A stretch of DNA of 64,000 nt from contig NZ_CP022390.1 in assembly GCF_003076515.1 (NCBI RefSeq), positions 1,550,001-1,614,000 on the forward strand, given 5' to 3'. Below, piece after piece: positions 1 to 8,728 of the stretch; the first letter of the stretch is position 1, and each line of letters opens with the position of its first letter. A program made the position numbers and the translations under genes. The notes under the pieces are model-generated. The model did not search any database and was not told where the DNA came from. It worked only from the letters and a program-made list of their open reading frames with translations. This stretch comes from Alcaligenes aquatilis (lineage in GTDB: Bacteria > Pseudomonadota > Gammaproteobacteria > Burkholderiales > Burkholderiaceae_B).

Positions 1-552
1 ATTCGTGTGGTGCGTCGCATCAGTGGCGGTGGCGCCATGTTTATCGAACCTGGCAATACCATTACCTATTCGCTTAGCGTGCCCAAACAATTTGTAGCCG
101 GCATGACCTTTCAGGAGTCCTACGAGTTTCTGGACTCATGGGTCATTGAAGCCCTGCGCGACATTGGTATTGATGCCTGGTACCAACCGCTGAACGACAT
201 TACCAGCGCCGGTGGAAAAATTGGGGGTGCCGCACAAGCACGACGTGGCAATGCCGTCTTGCATCATGTCACCATGGCCTACGACATTGATGCTGACAAG
301 ATGTTGGAAGTTCTACGCATCGGCAAAGAAAAGCTCTCAGACAAAGGCACCACCAGTGCCAAGAAACGCGTGGACCCTATCCGCAGCCAAACAGGTATGA
401 GCCGTGAAGCGGTTATAGAAGCCATGCTGGATATATTCCGCAAAAAGACGGCTCTTAAACCCGGCACACTACCCACTTCAACATTGGAACAGGCCGAAAA
501 ACTGGCACGCGACCGCTTCCTGTCAAACGACTGGACACAACTGGTGCCCTGA
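1..552 (+). CDS. Lipoate-protein ligase A family protein (5' truncated by window)
   Basis: The reading frame is open from base 1 and ends with TGA at 550-552, so the N-terminus lies outside the window. The visible part holds the hallmark RRISGGGAMF motif of the biotin/lipoate A/B protein ligase fold, followed by GGKIGGAAQARRG, where the lysine and the Gly/Ala-rich loop normally contact lipoyl-AMP, and a C-terminal region of the kind found in LplA. The expected role is attachment of lipoate (or octanoate transfer) to E2 and GcvH subunits in the cytoplasm. I cannot separate ligase from octanoyltransferase because the start is missing. The next gene (586-780) converges on it. Confidence 0.8.
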   Translation: MRVVRRISGGGAMFIEPGNTITYSLSVPKQFVAGMTFQESYEFLDSWVIEALRDIGIDAWYQPLNDITSAGGKIGGAAQARRGNAVLHHVTMAYDIDADKMLEVLRIGKEKLSDKGTTSAKKRVDPIRSQTGMSREAVIEAMLDIFRKKTALKPGTLPTSTLEQAEKLARDRFLSNDWTQLVP

Positions 553-585
553 TCGCCCCCTCTGGAGCAGCACAAGGACGTGGCT

Positions 586-780
586 TCAAAACCCGCCCAT
601 GCTGCCCAACCATAACAAGCCAGGAATACTGGCACCCCACACAGCAACCAAACACACATCCATGACCTTGGCTTTGAAAGACAAGGGCTTGTTAAATGGA
701 CTGGAAGAAGCTGCAGAGCGAACCGGGCCACGGAAACGTGGAGTGGCTTGCGGACGGTAATGACGGCTTGGACTAGACAT
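586..780 (-). CDS. Small predicted single-pass membrane protein under a LexA box
   Basis: A 64-residue protein that I do not recognise. Residues 1-38 are basic and Ser/Pro/Arg-rich (SRHYRPQATPRFRG), with no acidic residue. Residues 41-61 form one hydrophobic segment (VCLVAVWGASIPGLLWLG) with a central Ile-Pro-Gly, and only a few residues follow. The positive N-terminus suggests N-in topology in the inner membrane. I start it at the ATG at 778-780 because GGAG (787-790 on the plus strand as CTCC) lies six bases upstream; an ATG at 790-792 is in frame but would sit almost on the predicted transcript start. Promoter elements and a perfect LexA site lie directly upstream (794-832). By analogy with small SOS-induced membrane peptides it could block division, but this is inference; no homologue is known to me. 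Confidence 0.55.
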   Translation of the reverse strand: MSSPSRHYRPQATPRFRGPVRSAASSSPFNKPLSFKAKVMDVCLVAVWGASIPGLLWLGSMGGF

Positions 781-793
781 GGCTAACTCCATT

Positions 794-832
794 TACTGTT
801 TTCTTATACAGTACTGTACTTAAAACCAGCAA
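794..832 (-). promoter_or_regulatory. LexA (SOS) operator overlapping a sigma70 promoter
   Basis: Positions 794-813 read TACTGT-N8-ACAGTA, an exact CTGT-N8-ACAG LexA core with the flanking TA/TA of the E. coli consensus. On the minus strand a -35 TTGCTG (827-832) and -10 TATAAG (803-808) are spaced by 18 bases. The -10 lies inside the operator, so LexA binding would occlude it. The predicted start near 796 gives a short leader containing GGAG before the ATG at 780. A second overlapping palindrome, ACAGTACTGT, lies at 808-817. Confidence 0.7.
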
Positions 833-1021
833 CCAGTGCAATCAGTACCTATCATGATGTTGCGCTTGCCCCACTGACACACTGCAAACCCAGTCCTGAC
901 ACCACTTACAGCCAATTGGCCATAAAGCGTACCATCCCAGCCCTAACCGTCTTCGCGACTGAAAAGCCACTTGCATCCAGTGCTTTGCACAGTAGTTCCA
1001 TACCGTAACGATGCCCACAAA

Positions 1022-1052
1022 AAAGCCCTCGTGCCATAAGCAGGAGGGCTTT
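1022..1052. terminator. Rho-independent terminator after peroxiredoxin
   Basis: Perfect 9-bp stem AAAGCCCTC (1022-1030) / GAGGGCTTT (1044-1052). It lies 29 bases beyond the stop of the peroxiredoxin gene on the minus strand. Confidence 0.75.
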
Positions 1053-1080
1053 CTGTCTGAGCCTAAAGGCCAAGTAGCAA

Positions 1081-1722
1081 TTACTTGTTAGGCTGAGGCG
1101 TCACACGCAGGTAGGGACGAATCTCGGTGTAGCCTTTAGGGAACTTCTGCTTCAGAACTTCAGGATCTTTCAGGCTAGGAACGATAATCACATCGTCGCC
1201 GTCTTCCCAGTTCACTGGCGTAGCCACGCTGTGGCTGTCGGTCAGTTGCAGGGAATCGATCACGCGCAGAATTTCGTTGAAGTTGCGGCCCGTGCTGGCA
1301 GGGTACGTAATGATCAGACGCACTTTCTTGGCAGGGTCGATGATAAACACCGAACGCACTGTCACGGTGGTGCTGGCATTGGGGTGGATCATATCGTACA
1401 GATCCGACACCTTGCGATCCGCGTCAGCCAGGATGGGGAAATTAACGGTGGTTTTTTGAGTTTCGTTGATATCGTCAATCCACTTGCCGTGGGAATCAAC
1501 ATCATCAACGGAAACAGCAATTACTTTTACGTCGCGCTTGGCGAACTCGTCCGCCAGCTTGGCGGTATAACCCAGTTCGGTGGTGCACACAGGCGTAAAG
1601 TCGGCTGGGTGGGAGAACAAGACGCCCCAGCTATTACCCAGAAACTCGTGAAATTTGATGGTGCCGGCGGAGGATTTTTGTTCAAAATCAGGGGCCAGGT
1701 CACCCAGACGAAGTGTAGCCAT
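1081..1722 (-). CDS. 1-Cys peroxiredoxin (Prx6 type)
   Basis: A 213-residue thiol peroxidase that reduces peroxides in the cytosol. The peroxidatic cysteine is Cys46 in the PVCTTE motif, preceded by HPADFTP. It is the only cysteine in the protein, so no resolving cysteine exists within the chain, which together with the long C-terminal arm (NWEDGDDVIIVPSL) places it in the Prx6/1-Cys group rather than with AhpC. The start is supported by AGAGGAACGCA before the ATG. It appears monocistronic: a terminator follows, and another (1850-1886) separates it from the upstream-lying acyl-CoA dehydrogenase gene. The reductant partner cannot be told from the sequence. Confidence 0.93.
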   Translation of the reverse strand: MATLRLGDLAPDFEQKSSAGTIKFHEFLGNSWGVLFSHPADFTPVCTTELGYTAKLADEFAKRDVKVIAVSVDDVDSHGKWIDDINETQKTTVNFPILADADRKVSDLYDMIHPNASTTVTVRSVFIIDPAKKVRLIITYPASTGRNFNEILRVIDSLQLTDSHSVATPVNWEDGDDVIIVPSLKDPEVLKQKFPKGYTEIRPYLRVTPQPNK

Positions 1723-1849
1723 TGCGTTCCTCTTTTTGAAATGCAGCCGCGATCAGGAGATCGTCAACTTAAATGATCAGGACTAGTCAGATGATTTTGT
1801 CAGTATAAAGAGCGCGTTTCAAATAATTTAAAGCTATATCAATATACCG

Positions 1850-1886
1850 AAAAAAGGCCCGGCAGCCAAACAACTGCACGGGCCTT
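1850..1886 (-). terminator. Terminator of the acyl-CoA dehydrogenase gene
   Basis: Stem AAGGCCCG (1854-1861) / CGGGCCTT (1879-1886). On the minus strand it runs into a T-tract (the A-run at 1850-1855), just past the stop at 1908. Confidence 0.8.
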
Positions 1887-1907
1887 GATGGCTTGAGCCA
1901 GGTCAAC

Positions 1908-3725
1908 TTACAGCAGTTCGGTCGTCAGGTAAGGCATCAGCTCCGCACCATCAGCCACGGATTGAGCCAAAGCATTAGCACGTGGCAACAAGTGGCTGGC
2001 AAAGAACACGCTGGTCGACAGCTTGCGGCGCAGGAATGGATCCTGATCACCTTCGCTCAGTGCTTTTTCTGCTGCCAAGGCGGCACGAGCCATCTGCCAG
2101 CCGGTCAACACATAGCCGGACAGCATCAGGAAAGGTACGCTGCCCAGGAACACGGCAGGCAGGTCTTTCTGAGCGTTCATCAAGGTGAACATGGCAGCAC
2201 GTTCCACACTCTTGACACCTGCCTCCAAACGATCAGCGATCAGGGTCAGTGCAGCTTTGTGCTCACCACCTTGAGCCGCACGTTCACGCAGCTTGGCAAC
2301 AGTCGCGCCCAGCTCAGGAGCCAGGCCCTGGATCACAGCGCCGGCATCACGCAGCACCTTGCGACCGATAAAGTCGTTGGCCTGAATGGCAGTGGTGCCT
2401 TCATAAATAGGCAAAATGCGCGAATCGCGGTAGTGCTGGGCCGCACCGGTTTCTTCGATAAAGCCCATACCGCCATGCACCTGCACACCCAGGGAAGTGA
2501 CTTCCAGAGACATTTCAGTGCTGAAACCCTTGACCACAGGCACCAGGAATTCGTACAGAGCCTGATACCGCTTGCGGGCATTTTCATCTGCACTGTGACG
2601 CGCCTTGTCGTTCACACCAGCGGCGAAGTAAGCCAACGCGCGGGAGCCTTCCGTCAGGGCACGCATTTGCACCAGCATGCGCTGTACGTCGGGGTGATGG
2701 GCAATCGACACGGCCTTGCCGCCAGTCAGAGGCGCACCCTGCACACGATCGTTGGCGTATGCAAGGGCCTGCTGGAATGCACGTTCGGCCACAGCGATAC
2801 CCTGCACGCCCACCGCGTAACGAGCCGCGTTCATCATGATGAACATGTACTTCAGGCCTTCGTTTTCCTTGCCGACCAGGTAGCCGACAGCGCCCTCGCC
2901 CACATCGCCTTTGCCTGAGCCATACAACAGTACAGCGGTTGGGCTGCCATGAATGCCTAGCTTGTGCTCCAGCGATGCACACCAGACGTCGTTACGAGCG
3001 CCCAAAGAGCCATCGTCGTTCACCATGAACTTGGGCACGATAAATAGCGAAATCCCTTTCACGCCGGCAGGTGCGTCGGGCGTGCGGGCCAGCACCAGAT
3101 GGACGATGTTCTCGGCCATATCGTGCTCACCGTAAGTGATGAAAATCTTTTGCCCGCTGATGCGATAGCTGCCGTCATCTTGAGGAACTGCGCGGCTGGC
3201 AACCTGGGCCAGATCCGAACCGGCCTGAGGCTCAGTCAGGTTCATGGTGCCGGTCCAGCGGCCTTCCAGCAAAGGCGGCAGGAAGCGTTCTTTCTGTTCG
3301 TCTGAACCCACCATGGACACGGCTTCGATCACGCCATCGGTCAGCAAAGGACACAGGGAAAAAGCCAGGTTGGCGGCATTGATGTTTTCACACGCCACGG
3401 CACCGATCAGCTTGGGCAGACCTTGGCCGCCCAGTTCAGCTTCGTGCTGCAAACCTTGCCAGCCGGCTTTGGCAAATTCTTCAAAGGCTTTTTTAAAGCC
3501 GGGTGTGGTGGTGACCACACCGTCATTCCATTTGGCACCATTCTGATCACCGGCGCGGTTCAAAGGTGCGACTTCCTGCTCAACGAAGCGGGCGTTCTCA
3601 TCAATAATGGCATCGATCAACTCGGCCGAGAAATCCTCAAAGCCAGGCAATTCCAGCACACCAGGTAGATCAGCCAGCTCTTTAAGTGCAAAGCGGATGT
3701 CTTGGGTGGGTACACGATACGTCAT
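1908..3725 (-). CDS. Acyl-CoA dehydrogenase with C-terminal extension domain
   Basis: A 605-residue flavoprotein. The N-terminal, middle beta and C-terminal helical domains of acyl-CoA dehydrogenases occupy about residues 40-470 (MNLTEPQAGSDLA, GQKIFITYGEHD, LEVTSLGVQVHGGMGF, then IYEGTTAIQANDF with the usual catalytic-type Glu). About 120 further residues match the extra C-terminal domain of the roughly 600-residue DmdC-like subclass. I place the start at the ATG at 3723-3725, with AGGAG five bases upstream, rather than at upstream in-frame codons that translate into unrelated sequence. It lies just after etfB-etfA on the same strand, separated by a terminator, so electrons from substrate oxidation would pass to the ETF encoded next door. 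The natural acyl-CoA substrate is not evident. Confidence 0.9.
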   Translation of the reverse strand: MTYRVPTQDIRFALKELADLPGVLELPGFEDFSAELIDAIIDENARFVEQEVAPLNRAGDQNGAKWNDGVVTTTPGFKKAFEEFAKAGWQGLQHEAELGGQGLPKLIGAVACENINAANLAFSLCPLLTDGVIEAVSMVGSDEQKERFLPPLLEGRWTGTMNLTEPQAGSDLAQVASRAVPQDDGSYRISGQKIFITYGEHDMAENIVHLVLARTPDAPAGVKGISLFIVPKFMVNDDGSLGARNDVWCASLEHKLGIHGSPTAVLLYGSGKGDVGEGAVGYLVGKENEGLKYMFIMMNAARYAVGVQGIAVAERAFQQALAYANDRVQGAPLTGGKAVSIAHHPDVQRMLVQMRALTEGSRALAYFAAGVNDKARHSADENARKRYQALYEFLVPVVKGFSTEMSLEVTSLGVQVHGGMGFIEETGAAQHYRDSRILPIYEGTTAIQANDFIGRKVLRDAGAVIQGLAPELGATVAKLRERAAQGGEHKAALTLIADRLEAGVKSVERAAMFTLMNAQKDLPAVFLGSVPFLMLSGYVLTGWQMARAALAAEKALSEGDQDPFLRRKLSTSVFFASHLLPRANALAQSVADGAELMPYLTTELL

Positions 3726-3790
3726 GAACACTCCTACACAGAAACAAAAAGGACCGAAGCCACAACCAGGCCCCTGGGGTATACGCACTG

Positions 3791-3824
3791 AAAAAAAGCC
3801 TGCTGGAAAAGTATCCAGCAGGCC
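3791..3824 (-). terminator. Terminator after etfA
   Basis: Perfect 9-bp stem GCCTGCTGG (3798-3806) / CCAGCAGGC (3815-3823). On the minus strand a run of seven T follows (A-run 3791-3797). It starts 10 bases past the etfA stop. Confidence 0.9.
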
Positions 3825-3833
3825 GTTTGGCGC

Positions 3834-4763
3834 TTAGAGCGCTTTTTCTAACTCAGGCACAGCCTCAAACAGGTCCGCGACCAAACCGTAGTCAGCCACG
3901 CCAAAAATAGGCGCTTCGGGATCTTTATTGATGGCCACAATGACCTTGGAGTCCTTCATGCCAGCCAAGTGCTGGATGGCACCAGAGATACCCACAGCCA
4001 CGTACAACTGAGGAGCGACGATCTTACCGGTCTGCCCCACCTGCCAGTCGTTCGGTGCATAGCCGGCGTCCACTGCAGCGCGCGAGGCACCCAGGGCAGC
4101 ACCCAACTTGTCAGCCAGACCGTCCAGCAATTTGAAGTTTTCGGCGCTGCCCATACCACGGCCACCGGACACGACCACACCGGCACCTGCCAGTTCAGGA
4201 CGGTCGCTCTTGGCTACTTCACGGCTGACGAACGTCGAACGGCCCGAATCTGCCACAGCGCTCAGCTCCTCAACAGCGGCACTACCACCTTCAGCGGCCA
4301 CAGCGTCAAACGCGGTGGTACGCACGGTGATCACTTTCACGGCATCGCTGGACTGAACGGTGGCCACAGCGTTACCGGCATAAATCGGACGGGTGAAGGT
4401 GTCTGCCGACTCGACGGACAAGATGTCCGACAATTGGGCGACATCCAGCTTAGCGGCCACGCGAGGAGCAATGTTCTTGCCCGAAGCGGTGGCAGGGAAC
4501 AGGATGTGGCTGTAGTTCGAAGCAATGGCCAGCACTTGGGCTGCCACGTTCTCGGCCAGACCCTCAGCCAATGCAGGCCCATCGGCCAGCAGCACTTTGC
4601 TGACACCCTGGGCTTTGGCAGCCGCCTGGGCCACGCCAGCGGCCTGATTACCCGCGACCAGAACATGCACATCACCGCCGATCTTCTGAGCGGCAGCCAG
4701 GGCATTGAGTGTTGCAGCCTTCAGCTGCTGATTGTCGTGCTCGGCAATAACAAGGATAGCCAT
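3834..4763 (-). CDS. etfA: Electron transfer flavoprotein alpha subunit
   Basis: A 309-residue FAD-binding subunit of the ETF heterodimer, which carries electrons from acyl-CoA and other dehydrogenases to ETF:quinone oxidoreductase. The C-terminal ETF-alpha FAD domain is clear: [31 protein letters not shown] and [17 protein letters not shown]. The N-terminal half is the pseudo-symmetric adenine-nucleotide-hydrolase-like fold. The ATG is the base directly after the etfB stop codon, so translation of the two subunits is likely coupled. Length and order are typical for the family. Confidence 0.97.
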   Translation of the reverse strand: MAILVIAEHDNQQLKAATLNALAAAQKIGGDVHVLVAGNQAAGVAQAAAKAQGVSKVLLADGPALAEGLAENVAAQVLAIASNYSHILFPATASGKNIAPRVAAKLDVAQLSDILSVESADTFTRPIYAGNAVATVQSSDAVKVITVRTTAFDAVAAEGGSAAVEELSAVADSGRSTFVSREVAKSDRPELAGAGVVVSGGRGMGSAENFKLLDGLADKLGAALGASRAAVDAGYAPNDWQVGQTGKIVAPQLYVAVGISGAIQHLAGMKDSKVIVAINKDPEAPIFGVADYGLVADLFEAVPELEKAL

Positions 4764-5513
4764 TTAAATCACCTTCGCTTCGTTCTTCAGTTTCTCGACC
4801 AGTGTGGCAACATCGGGCACCATGATGCCAGCAGCACGAGCTGGGGGCTCGGTCACTTTCAAGGTTTTGATACGAGGAGCCACATCAATGCCCAGTTCTT
4901 CAGGAGTCAGGGTTTCCAACGGCTTTTTCTTGGCCTTCATGATGTTGGGCAGTGTCACGTAACGAGGCTCGTTCAAGCGCAGGTCAGTAGTGATCACGGC
5001 AGGCAGGCTCAGTTTCAGTGTTTCCAGGCCACCGTCCACTTCACGAGTGACCGATACGCTATCGCCCGACACTTCAACTTTGCTGGCAAATGTGGCTTGT
5101 GGCCAGTCCAGCAAGGCAGCCAGCATCTGGCCGGTCTGGTTGGCGTCATCGTCGATCGCCTGTTTGCCCAGGATCACCAACTGAGGCTGTTCTTTGTCCA
5201 CCACGGCCTTGATCAGCTTGGCCACGGCCAAAGGCTGCAACTCGACGTCGGTTTGTACCAAAGTGGCCCGATCAGCCCCAATGGCCAGCGCCGTGCGCAA
5301 GGTTTCCTGGCTTTGCGCCACACCGCAAGAAACAGCAATCACTTCAGTGGCTGCACCGCTTTCTTTGAGGCGGGTGGCCTCTTCGACAGCGATTTCGTCA
5401 AAGGGGTTCATGGACATTTTCACATTGGCAATGTCCACCCCGGTTTGGTCAGATTTCACGCGTACCTTGACGTTATAGTCAACTACGCGTTTCACGGGTA
5501 CTAACACCTTCAT
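4764..5513 (-). CDS. etfB: Electron transfer flavoprotein beta subunit
   Basis: A 249-residue subunit that holds AMP and forms the docking surface for dehydrogenases. Diagnostic segments are [19 protein letters not shown] at the N-terminus, [11 protein letters not shown], and [22 protein letters not shown], which contains the family signature; the C-terminal recognition-loop region is also present. GGAG lies nine bases before the ATG. It is the first gene of an etfB-etfA transcript. The HDAC-like gene upstream ends in its own terminator (5560-5587), so the etf promoter should lie within about 85 bases. Confidence 0.97.
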   Translation of the reverse strand: MKVLVPVKRVVDYNVKVRVKSDQTGVDIANVKMSMNPFDEIAVEEATRLKESGAATEVIAVSCGVAQSQETLRTALAIGADRATLVQTDVELQPLAVAKLIKAVVDKEQPQLVILGKQAIDDDANQTGQMLAALLDWPQATFASKVEVSGDSVSVTREVDGGLETLKLSLPAVITTDLRLNEPRYVTLPNIMKAKKKPLETLTPEELGIDVAPRIKTLKVTEPPARAAGIMVPDVATLVEKLKNEAKVI

Positions 5514-5559
5514 GTAATGTTCTCCAGTGCAGTCTTAAATAAAAATTGTTCTGTTGAAA

Positions 5560-5587
5560 TAAGGCTTTGGAAGAATTCCAAAGCCCG
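5560..5587 (-). terminator. Terminator after the HDAC-like gene
   Basis: Ten-bp perfect stem GGCTTTGGAA (5563-5572) / TTCCAAAGCC (5576-5585) with a three-base loop. On the minus strand it is followed by TTATTTC. Confidence 0.75.
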
Positions 5588-5598
5588 GAGCCAATCGC

Positions 5599-6522
5599 CT
5601 AAAGCCCGGCGAAGGCCTTGATATGGGCCACCACGCTACGTCCCAGGGACGAGGGATCGTACCCCCCTTCCAGCATACTGACCAGACGATGTCCGGCACT
5701 GGGCGCACAGGCTTGGACCACCATGGCAGTCAATTCCGCATAATCGGCTTCAACCAGGCTTAGCTGTCCCATCTCGTCTTCACGGTGAGCATCAAAGCCT
5801 GCCGAGAAAAAGACCATTTCAGGGGCAAAAGCCTCTATGCGGGGCAAACAAACCTGCTTGAACAGATCGATAATCTGAGCAGACTTGGTGTAGGCCTCAA
5901 CCGGTATATTTACCATGTTTTGCGCTGCCGGGTCCTGAAAGGAATCAGGAAAAAACGGGGACTGAAAAAAACTGCACATCAGAACTCGATCGTCGCCGGC
6001 AAAAATCTGTTCGGTTCCATTGCCGTGGTGCACATCAAAATCGACGATCAGCACCCGCTTGAGGCCATATTTTTCCAAGGCATAGGCTACAGCGACAGCG
6101 ATATTATTGAAAAAACAAAACCCCATCGCCCGCGCCCGCTCGGCATGATGCCCAGGAGGTCGTACAGCACAAAATGCACCGGCCGCCCCTTCATTCATGA
6201 CGCCATCGACGGCATCCAGACCCGCCCCGGCAGCGGCATAGGCCGCTTCCAGGGTATGGGGATTCATCAGGGTGTCAGGATCGATATTGAAATACCCCTG
6301 CTTGGGCAATTGCTCTTTTAGCTTTTGCACATAAGCAGCATCATGCACCCGCAAAATATCCTCATCCGTGGCCAGCCGAGCTTGTCGCTGAGCCAGATAG
6401 GATGCCAGACCGCTGGATAGCAGTTGATCATTTATGGCATCGAGCCGCTGCGGACTTTCCGGATGCCATCGACCCATCTCATGCAAATGGCACGATGGAT
6501 GGATAAAATATAGTGTCTCCAT
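5599..6522 (-). CDS. Histone deacetylase-family amidohydrolase
   Basis: A 307-residue arginase/deacetylase-fold zinc enzyme (class II HDAC-like, acetoin-utilization/acetylpolyamine amidohydrolase group). It removes acetyl groups from lysine or polyamine amides; the real substrate is unknown. RPPGHH gives the His pair 125/126, DFDVHHGNG the zinc ligands Asp163 and His165, and FSAGFDAH the third ligand; EGGYD carries the active-site tyrosine loop. The N-terminus HPSCHLHEMGRWHPESPQRL is the conserved start of the family, so translation must begin at the ATG 6520-6522, only 11 bases from the divergent mltB start. There is no strong Shine-Dalgarno. Confidence 0.93.
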   Translation of the reverse strand: METLYFIHPSCHLHEMGRWHPESPQRLDAINDQLLSSGLASYLAQRQARLATDEDILRVHDAAYVQKLKEQLPKQGYFNIDPDTLMNPHTLEAAYAAAGAGLDAVDGVMNEGAAGAFCAVRPPGHHAERARAMGFCFFNNIAVAVAYALEKYGLKRVLIVDFDVHHGNGTEQIFAGDDRVLMCSFFQSPFFPDSFQDPAAQNMVNIPVEAYTKSAQIIDLFKQVCLPRIEAFAPEMVFFSAGFDAHREDEMGQLSLVEADYAELTAMVVQACAPSAGHRLVSMLEGGYDPSSLGRSVVAHIKAFAGL

Positions 6523-6533
6523 GAGGATGGATT

Positions 6534-7727
6534 ATGTTCAGACCCACTCGAATTTTGCAAGCAGTACTGATCGCGCTGAGCACTGCCGGCTGCGCTTCCA
6601 CCACTTCACAAGCTCCGTCTTCGGACACCAAACCCAATAACGGCGCGGTTTTCCTGACCCCAACAAAAAATACTGAGGCCATCACAATCAAGGCCTTAGC
6701 CGAACCCCAATCCATTCAGGCTGGCCAGTCCCGTTCTGGCCGGACACAGTTTTTTAAATTAAACGGTGAATTAAACGATGATATTGCGGCCTACGCCCAG
6801 GAAGTGGCAACAGCACGCGACATCCCATTGGATCTGGTCACTGATATTTTGCAGCAAGCCCAATATAACGAGACCGCTGCCAGATTAATGCGTCCCACCA
6901 AAGGGCGCATCAAACGCAGCTGGGTAACGTATAAAAAACGCAATGTAGACCCAGCCCGCATTCAAGGTGGCGTCCAATTCTGGCAAAAGCATCGATTGGC
7001 GCTGGAGCAGACCTCCAAAGACTATGGCGTGCCACCCTCAATTATTGTGGCCATCCTGGGCGTGGAAACCGTCTACGGAAAAATCATGGGTGATTTCAAG
7101 GTGCTGGACGCCCTATTTACGCTGGGCTTTGCCTATCCGGACGACAGTCGGCCCGAGCGCGGTCAACTATTCCGCGATCAATTGGCTGATCTGATCGAAC
7201 TTCACTATCAAGGGGAGCTGGATGCCCGGATTGCTCAAGGTTCGTTCGCCGGTGCCATGGGTATGTCCCAATTCATGCCCGGCAGCCTGATACGCTATGC
7301 CGTGGACGGTAACGGAGATGGCCGCATTGATCTGCGCAACAATCCCGCCGATGCCATGGCTTCGATTGCCAATTTTTTGCGGGCACATGGCTGGGAACCT
7401 GGCTTACCCGTTTTTGCGCCGGTTGAGTTGAGTAACGCGAACAAAGGCATGGTGGACGGCGGCATCTACCCCAAGCTGAGCTGGACTCAATTGACTAATG
7501 CCGGTGCCAAAATGAAGGGCCAGAGCCACAATGCAGGCCCTTGGCAGCAGGCTCAATTAGGTGTGGTGAACCTGGTGGATGAGCCACGCAATACCACGGA
7601 GTATCGCCTGGGTACGCCCAACTTCTTTGCCATTACCCATTACAACCGCAGTTATTTTTATGCCAGCTCGGTCGCCGACCTGGCTTCCGAACTGGCTAAA
7701 CAAATGGGTTATGGCAACCCTAATTAA
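6534..7727 (+). CDS. mltB: Lytic murein transglycosylase B (lipoprotein)
   Basis: A 397-residue peptidoglycan lytic transglycosylase that cleaves MurNAc-GlcNAc bonds, forming 1,6-anhydroMurNAc ends. The N-terminus has a signal sequence ending LSTAGC, a slightly atypical lipobox, so attachment to the outer membrane is likely. The MltB fold is shown by GVETVYGKIMGDF (catalytic Glu178 in the ETVYG motif), GAMGMSQFMPGS, and NPADAMASIANFLRAHGW. GAGG at 6523-6526 serves as ribosome site and lies directly against the start codon of the divergent HDAC gene, so the promoter must lie inside that gene. The last four bases overlap the cysM stop. Confidence 0.95.
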   Translation: MFRPTRILQAVLIALSTAGCASTTSQAPSSDTKPNNGAVFLTPTKNTEAITIKALAEPQSIQAGQSRSGRTQFFKLNGELNDDIAAYAQEVATARDIPLDLVTDILQQAQYNETAARLMRPTKGRIKRSWVTYKKRNVDPARIQGGVQFWQKHRLALEQTSKDYGVPPSIIVAILGVETVYGKIMGDFKVLDALFTLGFAYPDDSRPERGQLFRDQLADLIELHYQGELDARIAQGSFAGAMGMSQFMPGSLIRYAVDGNGDGRIDLRNNPADAMASIANFLRAHGWEPGLPVFAPVELSNANKGMVDGGIYPKLSWTQLTNAGAKMKGQSHNAGPWQQAQLGVVNLVDEPRNTTEYRLGTPNFFAITHYNRSYFYASSVADLASELAKQMGYGNPN

Positions 7728-8629
7728 TTAAAGATGCCAGTAGACAGGTAACGGTCGCCACGGTCGCACACAATAAAAACGATCGTGGCGTTTTCTACGC
7801 GCTGAGCAACGCGCATAGCGGCCACCAAGGCACCGCCAGACGAAATGCCTGCGCAGATTCCTTCTTCAGCGGCCAGACGGCGCGTCATGATCTCGGCCTC
7901 TTGCTGGCCGATTTCCTCGAACAGATCCACTTTGGATGGATCGTAAATCTTGGGTAAGTACTCTTCTGGCCATTTACGAATGCCGGCAATTTGCGCCCCT
8001 GGTGCAGGTTGAGCACCCACCACCACAATGCCACTGTTCTGGCTGCGCAAGTAATTACCCACACCCATGATGGTGCCGGTCGTACCCATAGCGCTGACAA
8101 AGTGCGTGACCTGCCCGTCGGTTTGCTTCCAGATTTCCGGACCAGTGCTGTGCACGTGAGCTGCTGGATTGTCCTTGTTGGCAAACTGGTTCAGCACCTT
8201 GCCCTGCCCTTCGGCCTGCATCTTCAGCGCCAGATCACGGGCGTACTCCATGCCTCCTTGATCGGCGGGCGTCAGAATCAACTTCGCACCATACGCTGTC
8301 ATGGACGCACGACGCTCCAGCGACAAGTTATCGGGCATGATCAAAATCATTTTGTAGCCACGTACGGCCGCAATCATGGCCAGCGCAATACCCGTATTGC
8401 CGCTGGTAGCCTCGATCAAGGTGTCTCCCGGCTTGATGTCGCCGCGACGTTCAGCCTCTTGAATCATGGAACTGGCCGCCCGGTCTTTGACTGAACCGGC
8501 AGGGTTATTGCCTTCCAGCTTGGCCAACAAGACATTACCGCGTGCCTGCCCAAACTCGCCCGGAATACGCTGCAAGCGCACCAAAGGGGTTTGGCCAACG
8601 GTATCTTCAATGGTGGGATAGTTTTTCAT
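7724..8629 (-). CDS. cysM: Cysteine synthase B (O-acetylserine sulfhydrylase B)
   Basis: A 301-residue PLP enzyme making cysteine (or S-sulfocysteine from thiosulfate) from O-acetylserine. Lys48 in NPAGSVKDRAA is the Schiff-base lysine; EATSGNTGIALAMIAAVRGY binds substrate and GISSGGALVA the PLP phosphate. The family is assigned as CysM rather than CysK from the short length, the GSVKDR motif and the ending RYLSTGIF. It is the last gene of the minus-strand housekeeping block after comEA and overlaps the convergent mltB by four bases. Confidence 0.96.
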   Translation of the reverse strand: MKNYPTIEDTVGQTPLVRLQRIPGEFGQARGNVLLAKLEGNNPAGSVKDRAASSMIQEAERRGDIKPGDTLIEATSGNTGIALAMIAAVRGYKMILIMPDNLSLERRASMTAYGAKLILTPADQGGMEYARDLALKMQAEGQGKVLNQFANKDNPAAHVHSTGPEIWKQTDGQVTHFVSAMGTTGTIMGVGNYLRSQNSGIVVVGAQPAPGAQIAGIRKWPEEYLPKIYDPSKVDLFEEIGQQEAEIMTRRLAAEEGICAGISSGGALVAAMRVAQRVENATIVFIVCDRGDRYLSTGIFN

Positions 8630-8728
8630 CGATCAATCTCTTACCTTGAACAAGAAGGCAGCCAGCTCGCACTGACTGCCCATGCAGACTCAACAAACCA
8701 CTAGCTTAAAGCGAGTCTACGCCCAGAG

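Larger units (their letters stand above)
781..1080. other. Intergenic region between small SOS gene and peroxiredoxin
   Basis: Apart from the LexA-controlled promoter (794-832) and the terminator hairpin at 1022-1052, I see nothing coding or strongly structured here. Confidence 0.6.

Noticed and set aside
662..760. Short plus-strand frame of 32 codons between lplA-like and peroxiredoxin genes
   Set aside because: No ribosome site or promoter, and it lies opposite the better supported small SOS gene.
3969..5504. 511-codon plus-strand frame opposite etfA and etfB
   Set aside because: Spans two certain genes on the other strand and lacks any domain signature.
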